From Bacteroidales bacterium (GTDB lineage: Bacteria > Bacteroidota > Bacteroidia > Bacteroidales > UBA932): DNA of 64,000 bases. The notes beneath the pieces were generated by a model. That model was not told where the DNA came from. It did not search any database and saw nothing but the letters and a program-made list of their open reading frames with translations. The stretch spans positions 19,765-83,764 of the forward strand of contig JAFSSE010000004.1 of NCBI GenBank assembly GCA_017445755.1. The letters run 5' to 3'. The translations under genes and the position numbers were made by a program. Positions 45,093 through 53,995 of the stretch are shown here, in pieces (the first letter of the stretch is position 1; each line of letters begins with the position of its first letter).

Positions 45093-46289
45093 ATGAAAAA
45101 ACTCCTTTATATTTCCGTCGTTGCGGTCGCCGTCGGAGTGGCTGCCGTCCTTCTTACACCGAAGGAGCGTTATGTGGTAATGGTTTCCATGGACGGTTTC
45201 CGCTGGGATTATCCGGCGCTGTACTCCTGCCCCAACGTCGATGCCGTCGCCGAAAACGGGGTGTGGACGGACATGTACCCGTCCTATCCCGCATCGACCT
45301 TCCCCAACCACTACGCCATGGCGACCGGCCTTGTTCCGGACCATAACGGCATAGTTAACAATTCTTTCTGGAATCCTGAGACCGAGGATTACTACAGCAT
45401 GGGCGGCCCGAACCGCCATAATCCGGAGTACTTCCTCGGGGAGCCGATATGGCTGACAGCGCAGCGCCAGGGGGTAAAAACGGGGGTCGTTTACTGGGTC
45501 GGCTCGGATGTGGCGGTCCAGGGACAGTATCCTACCTATTGGAAGAATTATGAGGAGAAACCCCTTCTCGAGTACTCTGCGAGAATCGATACCGTCGAGG
45601 CGTATCTGAACCTCCCGAAAAAGGACAGGCCCCGGCTTATCATGGTCTATTTCGATGAACCGGATCACTCCGGCCATGGTTTCGGCCCTGAAAGCGAGCA
45701 GGTCGGGAAGGCCGTCGCCCTGGTCGATGAGCAGGTCGGACGCCTCCGCGAGGCGATTGCCCGGAGCAAGGTCGGGAAACGGACGGACCTTATCCTCGTA
45801 TCGGACCATGGAATGACGGAGATAGACCCCAGACGGTGCATCCACCCGTCGGATTGGGTCCGCCCCGAGTGGTATGAGCGCCTTCTCGCCGGTACGCCGA
45901 CCTCGATTTTCACGAAGCCGGAATTCCGCGATTCGGTGTACAATGCCTTCTCCAAGGCCCCTCACGTCACGGTTTGGCGCAAGGAGGACATCCCTTTGGA
46001 GCTGAATTACGGTTCCAGCCCCAGGATTGGAGACATAGTCGTAGCCCCAGACCTCGGCTGGCAGATTCATGACCGCCACCCGAGAGGTCCCGGCGGAGCC
46101 CATGGATACTCCCCGTACGACAAGGACATGCAGGCGATTTTCCGTGCCGAAGGGCCGGATTTCAAGAAAGGGAAAAGGGTTGACAGTTTCCGGAATGTGA
46201 CGCTCTACCCGCTCGTCTGTCATCTTCTCGGCATAGAGCCCGCCCCGAACGACGGAGATCTGGAAGAGGTCAGAGGTTTGCTTCGATAA
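45093..46289 (+). CDS. ENPP-type nucleotide pyrophosphatase/phosphodiesterase
   Basis: This 398-residue exported enzyme of the alkaline phosphatase superfamily hydrolyses phosphodiester or pyrophosphate bonds, typically of nucleotides. An N-terminal signal anchor (KKLLYISVVAVAVGVAAVLL) precedes the catalytic domain. Metal and nucleophile positions are in place: D34 in SMDGFRWDY, T69 in YPASTFPNH, D191 and H195 in DEPDHSGHG, D238 and H239 in SDHGM, and H337 in GAHGYSP. The start is the ATG at 45093, since upstream sequence is tRNA. It lies near the Sus-like operon that carries an EEP-fold enzyme, and the two could act on related substrates. The 3' end overlaps the HAD gene by 20 bp. Confidence 0.9.
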   Translation: MKKLLYISVVAVAVGVAAVLLTPKERYVVMVSMDGFRWDYPALYSCPNVDAVAENGVWTDMYPSYPASTFPNHYAMATGLVPDHNGIVNNSFWNPETEDYYSMGGPNRHNPEYFLGEPIWLTAQRQGVKTGVVYWVGSDVAVQGQYPTYWKNYEEKPLLEYSARIDTVEAYLNLPKKDRPRLIMVYFDEPDHSGHGFGPESEQVGKAVALVDEQVGRLREAIARSKVGKRTDLILVSDHGMTEIDPRRCIHPSDWVRPEWYERLLAGTPTSIFTKPEFRDSVYNAFSKAPHVTVWRKEDIPLELNYGSSPRIGDIVVAPDLGWQIHDRHPRGPGGAHGYSPYDKDMQAIFRAEGPDFKKGKRVDSFRNVTLYPLVCHLLGIEPAPNDGDLEEVRGLLR

Positions 46290-46884
46290 GCGCCCGGAGA
46301 TCCTCTCCAGCTACATACAGAACCGTTTTGAGGCCGGCCTTCAAGCCGGCTTCAACGTTTGCCGTCCCGTCGTCGATATAGAGTATGTCTTCAGGGGCGA
46401 AGCCGCTCCGGCGAATAGCTTCCGCATATATCTCCGGCCCCGGTTTTTCCATCTTCATGTCACAGGAGATGAAATTGTCCGTGAAGATATTCTCCCAGGC
46501 GAGTCCGTTTTCGGCGAAGACCTTCCGGCTCAGTCCCATCGCAATGGGGTTGTTGTTCGAAAGGGTGAAAAGCGGGAGGCGGGCTGAAAGTTCCTTCAGG
46601 AGAGGCACCTTTTTCGGGTCCATTCCGGTCAGGAAGTGCTCGAGGCAGCGGTCCACGTCCTCGGGGACAGCTCCTTCCCGGCTTTCGGCGAGGATTGCCG
46701 TTCGGAACTCGTCCGCAGTGATCCGTCCTCCTTCCATATCCCCAAAAATACCCCTCTGCTTATATGGATTCAGGATTTCATCGATTCTCTCAAAGCCGAG
46801 GATTTCCCGGAAGGCGCGGAGGCAGGCCTCGAAGTCGAGATCTATTAGGACTCCTCCGATGTCGAAAAAGATGGCCTTTGTCAT
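46270..46884 (-). CDS. HAD-family hydrolase (subfamily IA, YihX-like)
   Basis: This 204-residue cytoplasmic phosphatase-like protein has the four HAD motifs: FFDIGGVLIDLD with the nucleophile Asp, LFTLSNNNP, the lysine in MKMEKPGPEIY and LYIDDGTANVEAG. The start is the ATG at 46882-46884; the frame is open 11 codons further, into the gap. The second acidic residue two positions after the nucleophile is replaced by Gly, as is usual in this YihX-like branch (D-x-G-x-V). The likely substrate is a sugar phosphate, but this is not resolvable. It converges on the ENPP gene. Confidence 0.88.
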   Translation of the reverse strand: MTKAIFFDIGGVLIDLDFEACLRAFREILGFERIDEILNPYKQRGIFGDMEGGRITADEFRTAILAESREGAVPEDVDRCLEHFLTGMDPKKVPLLKELSARLPLFTLSNNNPIAMGLSRKVFAENGLAWENIFTDNFISCDMKMEKPGPEIYAEAIRRSGFAPEDILYIDDGTANVEAGLKAGLKTVLYVAGEDLRALIEANL

Positions 46885-46946
46885 GCAAAAACTGTTTTGT
46901 GGCGGCAAAGATAGCACATTTTATTGGCTCTTTAAGGGAAAAGCGG

Positions 46947-46954
46947 TAAATTTG
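46947..46954 (+). promoter_or_regulatory. TAnnTTTG minus-7 box for the YiiX-like gene
   Basis: TAAATTTG ends 5 bases before the ATG at 46960. A leaderless transcript is predicted. Confidence 0.6.
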
Positions 46955-46959
46955 CGCCC

Positions 46960-47616
46960 ATGAAAAAGATTATGTTACTTATTGCCGCCATGGCCATAAC
47001 CCTTGGCTGTGCCCGTGAGACCCTCCGGAGCGGCGACCTCATATTTGTCGGAATCCCCATGGATTATTCCCTGGAGGATGATTCCATGTCTTCCGCGATA
47101 GCCGATGCGACCGGGGACGGGGAACTCAATATTATCCATGTCGCCATCGCCGATGTCTATTCGGAAGGGACATGGATCATCGATGCGACGATCCGCCGCG
47201 GCGTTGACCGCCATCCCCTCGATACCTTCCTCTGCGATTTCACCCTTAAGGACGGCTCCCTGCCGGTTTTTGAGGTGATGCGCCTGAAGGATTCCCGCCG
47301 CGCGGCGAGCTTTGTTGAAAATGCGAAAAAGTACCTTGGGCTGCCTTATGACACCCGTTTCCTTCCTGATAACGGGGCTCTCTACTGCAGCGAACTGGTC
47401 CGGGAAAGCTATCTCGGAGGGGACGGGAAGCCCCTCTTTGACGAGTTCCCCATGAACTTCCGCGACAGGGAAGGGAACATGCCCCTTTACTGGGAGCAGC
47501 TCTTCGCCATTCTCGGAATGGATGTCCCGCAGGATGTCCCGGGAACGAACCCCCAGGAGATGTCATCCTCCCCGCTCCTTCGTCCGGTTAATCTTTCAAG
47601 GGACTTTTGGAAATAA
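46960..47616 (+). CDS. YiiX-like permuted NlpC/P60 cysteine hydrolase lipoprotein
   Basis: This 218-residue lipoprotein has the lipobox ITLGC at residue 17. It has the circularly permuted papain-like fold of the YiiX/YebB family: GDLIFVG, the catalytic His in NIIHVAIAD (H60) and the catalytic Cys in GALYCSELVRESY (C143). Family members are thought to hydrolyse amide or ester bonds in peptidoglycan or lipids. The gene begins a four-gene plus-strand cluster with a lipoprotein, a TonB-dependent receptor and a DUF4249 protein. Confidence 0.85.
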   Translation: MKKIMLLIAAMAITLGCARETLRSGDLIFVGIPMDYSLEDDSMSSAIADATGDGELNIIHVAIADVYSEGTWIIDATIRRGVDRHPLDTFLCDFTLKDGSLPVFEVMRLKDSRRAASFVENAKKYLGLPYDTRFLPDNGALYCSELVRESYLGGDGKPLFDEFPMNFRDREGNMPLYWEQLFAILGMDVPQDVPGTNPQEMSSSPLLRPVNLSRDFWK

Positions 47617-47630
47617 GCCCTCGTAGAGAC

Positions 47631-48287
47631 ATGTCTGTTAGGGATTTTCTTCGCACTTTGAGTATATCAGCAGCGGTTTTTGCCGTCGCCGGCTGCGGGG
47701 TTAAATACGAGAAACTGATGACGGACGAGGCCCTCGCTACGGCGGACAGGGTCTGCGGGGTTTACCGTCTTGTGGACATTACCTGGGATGGAGAGAGGGT
47801 GGATCTGAATAACGACGGAGTCGCCTCCGAATCCTTCCTGGAAGAGTGCCTTTCCGGTGATTATCTTGGTTATGTTATGAAGGACGGGGTAGTGGAATGC
47901 ACCGTCGGAGCCATCGAATATGGAAGCCAGTCCCCGGTAAGAGTATTTTTCCCGTTTTTTTATGGAGACTACTCCGTTTCCAAAATAGGCACCCCTTTTG
48001 ATACTCATCGTTATACCCTTCTTGGGCTAAGTGTGAGATACACAATTGATTCCGACGGTACCCTTCAGCTGGATTATGATTCGTATCAGCGCTCCTCTTC
48101 CCACTCCCCGGAAAGCGAGTTCTGCGATGTCTTTGACATAAGCGTGATATGGGACAGGGACGGGAACGGCGATTTCATCGTCTCCGGTAGGACAAAATTC
48201 CTCGACAACCTCACTGGAAACGAGGTTGAGGGCTGTGAGACAATCCGTTACCACTGTATTTCAACCAAAGAAAAGAAGAAGCGATGA
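47631..48287 (+). CDS. Putative lipoprotein of unknown function upstream of a TonB-dependent receptor
   Basis: I do not recognise this 218-residue protein. The ATG at 47631 begins the signal MSVRDFLRTLSISAAVFAVAGC with a lipobox. The mature part is beta-rich (VCGVYRLVDITWDGERVDL, VRYTIDSDGTLQLDYDSY), resembling the lipocalin-like calycin lipoproteins of Bacteroidales, but that is only an impression. Its stop overlaps the ATG of the receptor gene by 4 bp (48284-48287), so it is produced together with the receptor. Confidence 0.65.
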   Translation: MSVRDFLRTLSISAAVFAVAGCGVKYEKLMTDEALATADRVCGVYRLVDITWDGERVDLNNDGVASESFLEECLSGDYLGYVMKDGVVECTVGAIEYGSQSPVRVFFPFFYGDYSVSKIGTPFDTHRYTLLGLSVRYTIDSDGTLQLDYDSYQRSSSHSPESEFCDVFDISVIWDRDGNGDFIVSGRTKFLDNLTGNEVEGCETIRYHCISTKEKKKR

Positions 48288-50734
48288 GAAAGACCTTTGT
48301 ACTTTTTGCGCTCCTTCTTATGAGCGTTGTTTCCTGGGCTTCTCCCGATTCTCCGGAGAAGAGTCAAAGATTCACTGTCAGTGGCACAATTACCGATGCA
48401 GAAACCGGCGAAACGCTGATTGGAGCCGGTGTTTTCAGTGGTGACAAGGGTACAGTCACCAACAGCTACGGCTTCTATTCCCTGACCCTTCCGGAGGGGG
48501 AAACCGAGATTTCCGTCTCCCATATCGGCTATGCCCGTTTCCAGGTAAATGTCAAGCTCAACGGCAACCGGACCATGGATATAGCCCTGGTTCCGGATGC
48601 GAGCATAATGGCGGCGGAGGTGACCGGCTGGAGGGAAGCCGGCATCGGGGCTGTGGGACTCGGCTCCCAGGAAATCCCGCAGTCCGTTATCCGCCGGGCC
48701 CCCATGCTCTTCGGGGAGGCGGATGTTCTGAAATCCATCCAGATGCTTCCCGGTGTCCAGTCCGGCTATTCCGGCTCATCAGGAATCAGTATCCGGGGCG
48801 GAGGATTTGACGAGAACCTTCTCCTTCTCGATGGTATCCCGGTTTATAACGGAGAGCACCTTCTCGGGCTCTTTTCAGTCTTTGCCCCCGAAGCGGTAAA
48901 GAAAGTGACCCTTTATAAGAGTTCCTTCCCGGCGAGGTACGGGGGTAGGACCTCTGGCATCGTGGACGTCAGGATGAATGACGGCAATTCGGAAGGGCTC
49001 CATGGCAGCGTGACCATAGGAATGCTCACCGACAAGGCCCATCTGGAGGGCCCGATTGACTCCCTGACGACCTTCTCCCTTACCGGGCGCCTGATGCATA
49101 CAGGGCTTCTGGATCTCGCCGGACGCCCCTTCGGGCTCTCTACCAACTATTTCTTCTATGACTTTCATGCGAAGGTTTCACATCGATTCAGCAGCAGCGA
49201 CCGCCTTTACGCCGGCATATACCATGGGCGCGACCGCTTCCGCTTCGGCATGGAAAATCATGACTATTACCACTATTACGACGAGAATTACGCCCCCTAC
49301 GACCGCTACACGGACAATGAGAGCCGCTTCCATATGAACTGGGGCAACACCGTCGCGGGTCTCCGTTGGAACCACATTTTCAACGGCCGGCTTTTCTCGA
49401 ATACAACGGCTTCGTGGACAGCTTTCCGCTCCGATCTGAGGGCGGAAACCGGGCAGAAGGTTGACGATGACGGCTTCAAGACCACCTCGCAGAGCGACTT
49501 CCGCTATTTCACATCCATCGGGGACCTCACGCTCCGAACCGATTTCGAATATACCCCTTCGCCTTCCCATGCGATTAAGTTCGGCGCCGGACTTACCCGC
49601 CACCTTTTCGTCCCGGACGGGGAGACTCTTTCCGAAAAGGAGACCGAAGAAGGGAAAGTGGTCCGGGATACCCTCCTGACCCGGTACGAGGGCACACATA
49701 TGAGCGGAATGGAAGCGTCGGCCTACCTTGAGGATGAGATATCAATAGGTCAGAAACTGACCCTGAATCCGGGCCTCCACTTCGCCCTTTTCTCCACCAT
49801 GGGAAGGTCCTACCCTTCGCTCCAGCCGCGTTTTTCCGCCCGCTGGGATGTCTCCGGGGACGTGGTCCTGAAGGCCGGCTATTCCCGGATGGCCCAGTAC
49901 GCCCACCTCATCCCGTTCGCGAGGATAAGTCTCCCGACGGATATCTGGGTGCCGGTTACCGACAAGATTCCGCCACAGGTTTCGGACCAGTGGTCCGTCG
50001 GCTGCTACTATATCGGCCTCCCGGGCTGGAGTTTCAGTTCGGAACTCTACTATAAGGACATCAGTAACATCGTGGAACTGAGGAACAACCGCCTTGCCTT
50101 TGCGGGGGCCGACATGTGGGAGCAGAGCATCGCTACCGGGATAGGCCGTGCGTACGGGTCCGAATGGATGGTCGAAAAGACTTCAGGCCGCCTTACCGGC
50201 TGGCTGTCCTATACCCTTTCATGGAGCGAGCGCTGCGTCCCGGACGGCTCGGTGAACGACGGGAAGTGGTTCCCGTACACCAATGACCGCCGCCACAAGG
50301 TTTCCGCCTATGCGGAGTATTCCATTACGGACAATATCGACCTTGCCGCGAGCTGGATGTTTGCGAGCGGAAACCGCATGACAGTCCCTGTGCGCCATTC
50401 CCTGGTTCTCGGGGAAGACGGCCTTTCGGAGCGGCTTTATATCCCGTCCAGGAACAACTGGACGGCCCCTCCGACCCACCGGCTGGATGTCAGCGTGAAC
50501 TTCCGGAAGAAAAAGGATAGGGGAGAGCGGATATGGAACGTAGGAGTTTACAACCTTTACGCAGCCCGAAATCCCGACTATCTTCAGCCGCGTGTGAACT
50601 CACGGCACTCTCTTCCGAACGATCCGGAAACGACAGTCCTGGACTACGAAAACATTCCGGAAGGAAGGATATATGTCATGATGAGTACCATCCTGACAGT
50701 CATCCCTTCATTCAGCTACACAAGAACATTCTGA
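48284..50734 (+). CDS. TonB-dependent receptor with carboxypeptidase-regulatory-like domain
   Basis: This 816-residue outer-membrane transporter has a signal peptide (LFALLLMSVVSWA), a regulatory-like beta domain (about 28-110, FTVSGTITDAETGETLIGAG), a plug domain (QSGYSGSSGISIRGGGFDENLLLLDG as SGISIRGGGFDENLLLLDG) and a beta barrel ending FSYTRTF. It is shorter than SusC types and is paired with DUF4249, not SusD. Such pairs are widespread in Bacteroidota, and their ligand is generally unknown. The DUF4249 gene begins one base after its stop. Confidence 0.92.
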   Translation: MRKTFVLFALLLMSVVSWASPDSPEKSQRFTVSGTITDAETGETLIGAGVFSGDKGTVTNSYGFYSLTLPEGETEISVSHIGYARFQVNVKLNGNRTMDIALVPDASIMAAEVTGWREAGIGAVGLGSQEIPQSVIRRAPMLFGEADVLKSIQMLPGVQSGYSGSSGISIRGGGFDENLLLLDGIPVYNGEHLLGLFSVFAPEAVKKVTLYKSSFPARYGGRTSGIVDVRMNDGNSEGLHGSVTIGMLTDKAHLEGPIDSLTTFSLTGRLMHTGLLDLAGRPFGLSTNYFFYDFHAKVSHRFSSSDRLYAGIYHGRDRFRFGMENHDYYHYYDENYAPYDRYTDNESRFHMNWGNTVAGLRWNHIFNGRLFSNTTASWTAFRSDLRAETGQKVDDDGFKTTSQSDFRYFTSIGDLTLRTDFEYTPSPSHAIKFGAGLTRHLFVPDGETLSEKETEEGKVVRDTLLTRYEGTHMSGMEASAYLEDEISIGQKLTLNPGLHFALFSTMGRSYPSLQPRFSARWDVSGDVVLKAGYSRMAQYAHLIPFARISLPTDIWVPVTDKIPPQVSDQWSVGCYYIGLPGWSFSSELYYKDISNIVELRNNRLAFAGADMWEQSIATGIGRAYGSEWMVEKTSGRLTGWLSYTLSWSERCVPDGSVNDGKWFPYTNDRRHKVSAYAEYSITDNIDLAASWMFASGNRMTVPVRHSLVLGEDGLSERLYIPSRNNWTAPPTHRLDVSVNFRKKKDRGERIWNVGVYNLYAARNPDYLQPRVNSRHSLPNDPETTVLDYENIPEGRIYVMMSTILTVIPSFSYTRTF

Positions 50735-50735
50735 C

Positions 50736-51791
50736 ATGAAAAAGATATATTCCGCCGCCCTGTTTCTTCTGGTCCTCGCTTCGTGCGAGACCCCGATTTT
50801 CATAGACCCGGTAGGGCCTGACAGGGAACTCGTACTTCTGTCACGGATGCTTACCTCGGACTCCCTCCACACCGTCTATGCCTCATATGCCCTCCATGAC
50901 AATCTTGTCAAGGCGGACAATCTTACCGTACGCTGCTATGTAAACGGAAAAATGGTTGCGGAAACAACGGAACAGGCCGAAGATAAGGGCTACCGCTTCA
51001 AGGCCATGATCCAGCCGGGGGATTCGGTCCGAATCGAGGCCTCCGGAGACGGAGTCAGGGCAGTTTCCCGCGTTAAGGCGCCCTCTGCTCCCGCCCTTCC
51101 GGACCTTGACGTGGAAAATGAAACGGTCCGGCTTTCGGACGGGAGAGCCGCCGCTGTTTACAATTTCAAGATAAAGGTCCGGGATATTCCCGGGGAGCGG
51201 AACTGGTACCGCATTGCATACTCCGGAAGGCAGATTGTGGATGAGTTTGTGCCCGACGATGTCCCATATGCCATTCATTATGGCTGGGCCCGCATACTTG
51301 ACCGCCAGGTTGAGGTCTCCCTGGACAATACGAAGGACCCTCTCCTGAATCCGGACGGCCGGGAAGTCGAAGACTGGCGGAAGGATTATATGGCGAACGA
51401 GTACAATTTCTTTACCGATGAGTTGTTCGAAGACGGTAGCAATGAGTTTACCCTCAGCGGAGAAACCCGCCAGTATCGAAATATCACCAATTTCGGGGTC
51501 TCCTCAAGATGTGAATACAAGGTAACCTTAAGTGCCATCTTCGATATTATGAGCATGTCCCGCGAGGATTATCTCAACTCCAGGATGCTGGAGATGGATT
51601 ATTTCTCCTTAAGTGGCGTCGGTCTCGTGGACCGGCTGTTTTCAGAGGACCTGGTCCTTCCGAACAACGTCGATGGTGGAATCGGCCTCGTTTCCGTCCG
51701 CTCGGTGACCCGCGCAGAATACAATCTCGGCGTCTATGAAGTCGGCTTCGATAATTTCTTTAGTCCCGACAGCTGGATACGAAGCAACTGA
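50736..51791 (+). CDS. DUF4249-family outer-membrane-associated lipoprotein
   Basis: This 351-residue lipoprotein (lipobox LVLASC followed by ETPIFIDP) has the DUF4249 pattern: an N-terminal Ig-like region (RELVLLSRMLTSDSLHTVYAS, kept here as a marker only in part) and a C-terminal YNLGVYEVGFDNFF. DUF4249 proteins are the usual partners of TonB-dependent receptors of the preceding type and probably act as surface lids. Its last 32 bp overlap the 3' end of the opposite C26 amidase gene. Confidence 0.88.
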   Translation: MKKIYSAALFLLVLASCETPIFIDPVGPDRELVLLSRMLTSDSLHTVYASYALHDNLVKADNLTVRCYVNGKMVAETTEQAEDKGYRFKAMIQPGDSVRIEASGDGVRAVSRVKAPSAPALPDLDVENETVRLSDGRAAAVYNFKIKVRDIPGERNWYRIAYSGRQIVDEFVPDDVPYAIHYGWARILDRQVEVSLDNTKDPLLNPDGREVEDWRKDYMANEYNFFTDELFEDGSNEFTLSGETRQYRNITNFGVSSRCEYKVTLSAIFDIMSMSREDYLNSRMLEMDYFSLSGVGLVDRLFSEDLVLPNNVDGGIGLVSVRSVTRAEYNLGVYEVGFDNFFSPDSWIRSN

Positions 51792-52524
51792 AAAGAGAAA
51801 GCCATTTATCATCCTCTCTCACAAGCCCTTCGGGGTGGAACTGCACGGCGAGAACCTGTCCGTTTTCCCAGGCCTCGATGACCCCGTCGTCCGAGGTCGC
51901 TGCCTTCCTGGCTCCCGGAGAGAGAACCTTTACCGCCTGGTGGTGGCTGGAGTTGACAAGAAGCGAATCCGTCCCGAAAAGGGTTTCAAGGAAACCACCC
52001 TTTTCGAGGGCTACCATGTGTTTGACGCCCCGATGGGTATGGGCCTCCGGCAGCTGAGAAGGGATATCCTGGTATAAACTTCCCCCGAGAAGGACGTTCA
52101 GAAGCTGCTCTCCCCGGCAGATGGCAAGGATTGGTTTCCCGGAATCCAGGGCTGCCCGGCCGAGTAAACTGTCACTTCGGTCCCGTACCGGATTCACCTC
52201 GACCGTCTCGTTGAGGATTTCTTCCCCGTACCAGGCGGGATTGACATCCTCCCCTCCGGAGAAAATGATGCCGTCGAGCCGCTCCAGTATGGCCTCCGCC
52301 TCCGACCGCTCCGCTACGGTCGGGATTATGAGAGGAATGCCCCCGGCCCTCCGGATTGCTTCAGAATATGATGAAGAAAGGCGGTCGGAGCCGGATTCGG
52401 TACGGCTGCATGTAATGCCGACAAGGGGCCTTCCCGCCTCCCTGCAGGAGAGGAGCATGAGGACCGAGGTGGATAAAAGCAAGGCGAACCTTCGGGCCGC
52501 GGAGGGAACGAATCTGGATTTCAT
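51760..52524 (-). CDS. Exported lipoprotein C26 amidase (gamma-Glu-GABA hydrolase/PuuD-like)
   Basis: This 254-residue class I glutamine amidotransferase-like hydrolase has the nucleophile Cys in LAICRGEQLLNVLLGG and the His-Glu pair in AVQFHPEG, as in PuuD and gamma-glutamyl hydrolases. Unusually for this family it begins with a hydrophobic signal and a lipobox (LLLSTSVLMLLSC), so the enzyme is predicted to be periplasmic or membrane-anchored. The start is the ATG at 52522-52524; a GTG lies two codons upstream. A likely task is trimming gamma-glutamyl compounds or folates outside the cytoplasm, but this is inferred. Confidence 0.85.
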   Translation of the reverse strand: MKSRFVPSAARRFALLLSTSVLMLLSCREAGRPLVGITCSRTESGSDRLSSSYSEAIRRAGGIPLIIPTVAERSEAEAILERLDGIIFSGGEDVNPAWYGEEILNETVEVNPVRDRSDSLLGRAALDSGKPILAICRGEQLLNVLLGGSLYQDIPSQLPEAHTHRGVKHMVALEKGGFLETLFGTDSLLVNSSHHQAVKVLSPGARKAATSDDGVIEAWENGQVLAVQFHPEGLVREDDKWLSLFSCFVSSCRD

Positions 52525-52544
52525 AATCACTTCAATATGCTTTG

Positions 52545-52552
52545 CAAAATTA
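52545..52552 (-). promoter_or_regulatory. TAnnTTTG minus-7 box for the C26 amidase gene
   Basis: On the minus strand the box reads TAATTTTG, 20 bases before the ATG at 52524. Confidence 0.55.
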
Positions 52553-52564
52553 CGGAATCTTTTC

Positions 52565-52572
52565 TAGATTTG
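52565..52572 (+). promoter_or_regulatory. TAnnTTTG minus-7 box for the small membrane-protein gene
   Basis: TAGATTTG lies 12 bases before the ATG at 52585, divergent from the C26 amidase promoter. Confidence 0.5.
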
Positions 52573-52584
52573 TTCCCTGTAGCA

Positions 52585-52800
52585 ATGCCTTCAAATATGA
52601 AACTGAAGAAAAGAAAAATCAAGCACGCCGCGATATTCTTTATCTGCTGGTTCGCCCTTCTGGTATTTCTGGTTGATGGAGTCCTGAAATTCCAGACGCT
52701 CGTTGACCTGTTCGGATCGTATATTCTGGTCGAAGTGACGCTGATTCTTCTTGTCGTCCTTCCGACCCTGGCGGTTTACCTTTTTACAAAGGAGACCTAA
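52585..52800 (+). CDS. Small two-helix membrane protein
   Basis: This 71-residue protein begins at the ATG at 52585 (or 52597) with a basic start (KLKKRKIKH). Two membrane helices follow (AAIFFICWFALLVFLVDGVL and YILVEVTLILLVVLPTLAVYLF). I do not recognise a family. Its stop overlaps the stop of the opposite 373-residue membrane-protein gene by 3 bp, so the two converge. The upstream promoter-like box supports expression. Confidence 0.55.
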   Translation: MPSNMKLKKRKIKHAAIFFICWFALLVFLVDGVLKFQTLVDLFGSYILVEVTLILLVVLPTLAVYLFTKET

Positions 52801-53918
52801 GCGGCCTCCTTGCTCTCTGCGAGCTTGACGGGGAGGCCGAAGGCGACTTCGAGGAGCATGATGAGACCGGCGACTCCGATGAAGGCGGCAACGCCGATTA
52901 CGATTAGGAATATCTTCCACATCACATTCATGGCCGTACCGGCGACGTCGCTCTCCCTGGAGGTGCTGCCGTCGGAGTATTTCCAAATGATGTCGTCGGC
53001 AAAGAGCTGGGCCGCTACGCCGGTGCCGAAGCACAATCCGGCGAACCAGAAGCCCACCTTCTGTATCCAGCCAAGTATTTTGTGGCGGGTGCGGGATTTG
53101 GTGATGTTATAGCCGTAAGGATTGCCGGTCCAGATGTAGAGCACGATGAGGGCCACCACAAGCAGGATGACGACGAGGATGAAGTTTGCAAGGCCACGTC
53201 CGTTGGAAAGATAATGCTTGAGGGACTTTGTGGCTTGTTTCTGAACGTCCTTGAATTTTGCATCCGAGAGTTCGTCGAACTCCTTGCGTTTCTCTTCTGC
53301 ATCTTTGGTATACTTCTTTTCATACTCCTTGTAACTCTTCCTGTCCTTACGGTTGGAAGCGGTGTCCGCTTTTGCCTTGTATTCGGCGGCCGACTCGCTG
53401 TAACGCTCGTAGGTGGACTTGAGAAGCGCAAGACGGTTCACCTTCCAGGTGGTTGCATCCTTGTAATAGTCCTTACCGCTGTATTCCGTTCCGCATTCTT
53501 CCCAGGTGATGGTGGTATCCCTGACGGGCTCCCATGCCTTCACCTGCTTGATCTCGTCTTTAATCCCCTTGACCTCCTTTAGCTGGGCGGTGTATCCCCA
53601 GAACAGAAGGGCGGCGAACAGGGCTGCACCGGCGATTACGGGCCACTTCCAGGTCTTGTGCCTGGTGAGCGACCAGTCCACGACTTCGCTCAGGCGCTCG
53701 TACTTTTCCTTGAATTCCGCCTCTTCACGGTCTTCGGCGGCATCCCAGGCCTGGGAGAGGAGATCCTTCATCTGAAGGGCCTCATCCCTGGTCTTTGGAT
53801 AGAGATTCTCGTCCTTGACGCTGCCGCTCTTGCGTTCTTTGTCTTTTACGGCCGACGAGGTGAACGCGGCCTGATCCAGCAGATCAATTGCTTTCTGATT
53901 AATTGTTCCAGTACTCAT
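52797..53918 (-). CDS. Membrane protein of unknown function with a long charged helical loop
   Basis: This 373-residue protein has a charged N-terminal cytoplasmic region (1-90), one membrane helix (WPVIAGAALFAALLFWGYTA, about 92-111) and a lysine- and glutamate-rich coiled-coil-like segment (about 160-240). Three C-terminal helices follow (FILVVILLVVALIVLYIW, VGFWFAGLCFGTGVAAQLF, IFLIVIGVAAFIGVAGLIMLLE). No catalytic motif or named family was recognised. It follows two membrane-tethered HTH regulator genes on the same strand after 77 bp without an obvious promoter, so it may be co-transcribed and a target or partner of them. Confidence 0.65.
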   Translation of the reverse strand: MSTGTINQKAIDLLDQAAFTSSAVKDKERKSGSVKDENLYPKTRDEALQMKDLLSQAWDAAEDREEAEFKEKYERLSEVVDWSLTRHKTWKWPVIAGAALFAALLFWGYTAQLKEVKGIKDEIKQVKAWEPVRDTTITWEECGTEYSGKDYYKDATTWKVNRLALLKSTYERYSESAAEYKAKADTASNRKDRKSYKEYEKKYTKDAEEKRKEFDELSDAKFKDVQKQATKSLKHYLSNGRGLANFILVVILLVVALIVLYIWTGNPYGYNITKSRTRHKILGWIQKVGFWFAGLCFGTGVAAQLFADDIIWKYSDGSTSRESDVAGTAMNVMWKIFLIVIGVAAFIGVAGLIMLLEVAFGLPVKLAESKEAA

Positions 53919-53995
53919 TTTTATATTCTATTAGGTTATGAATTGGTTTTTTCGCTGCCAAGGGAACTCTTCACTGATTTTCATTGTTCTGGACA

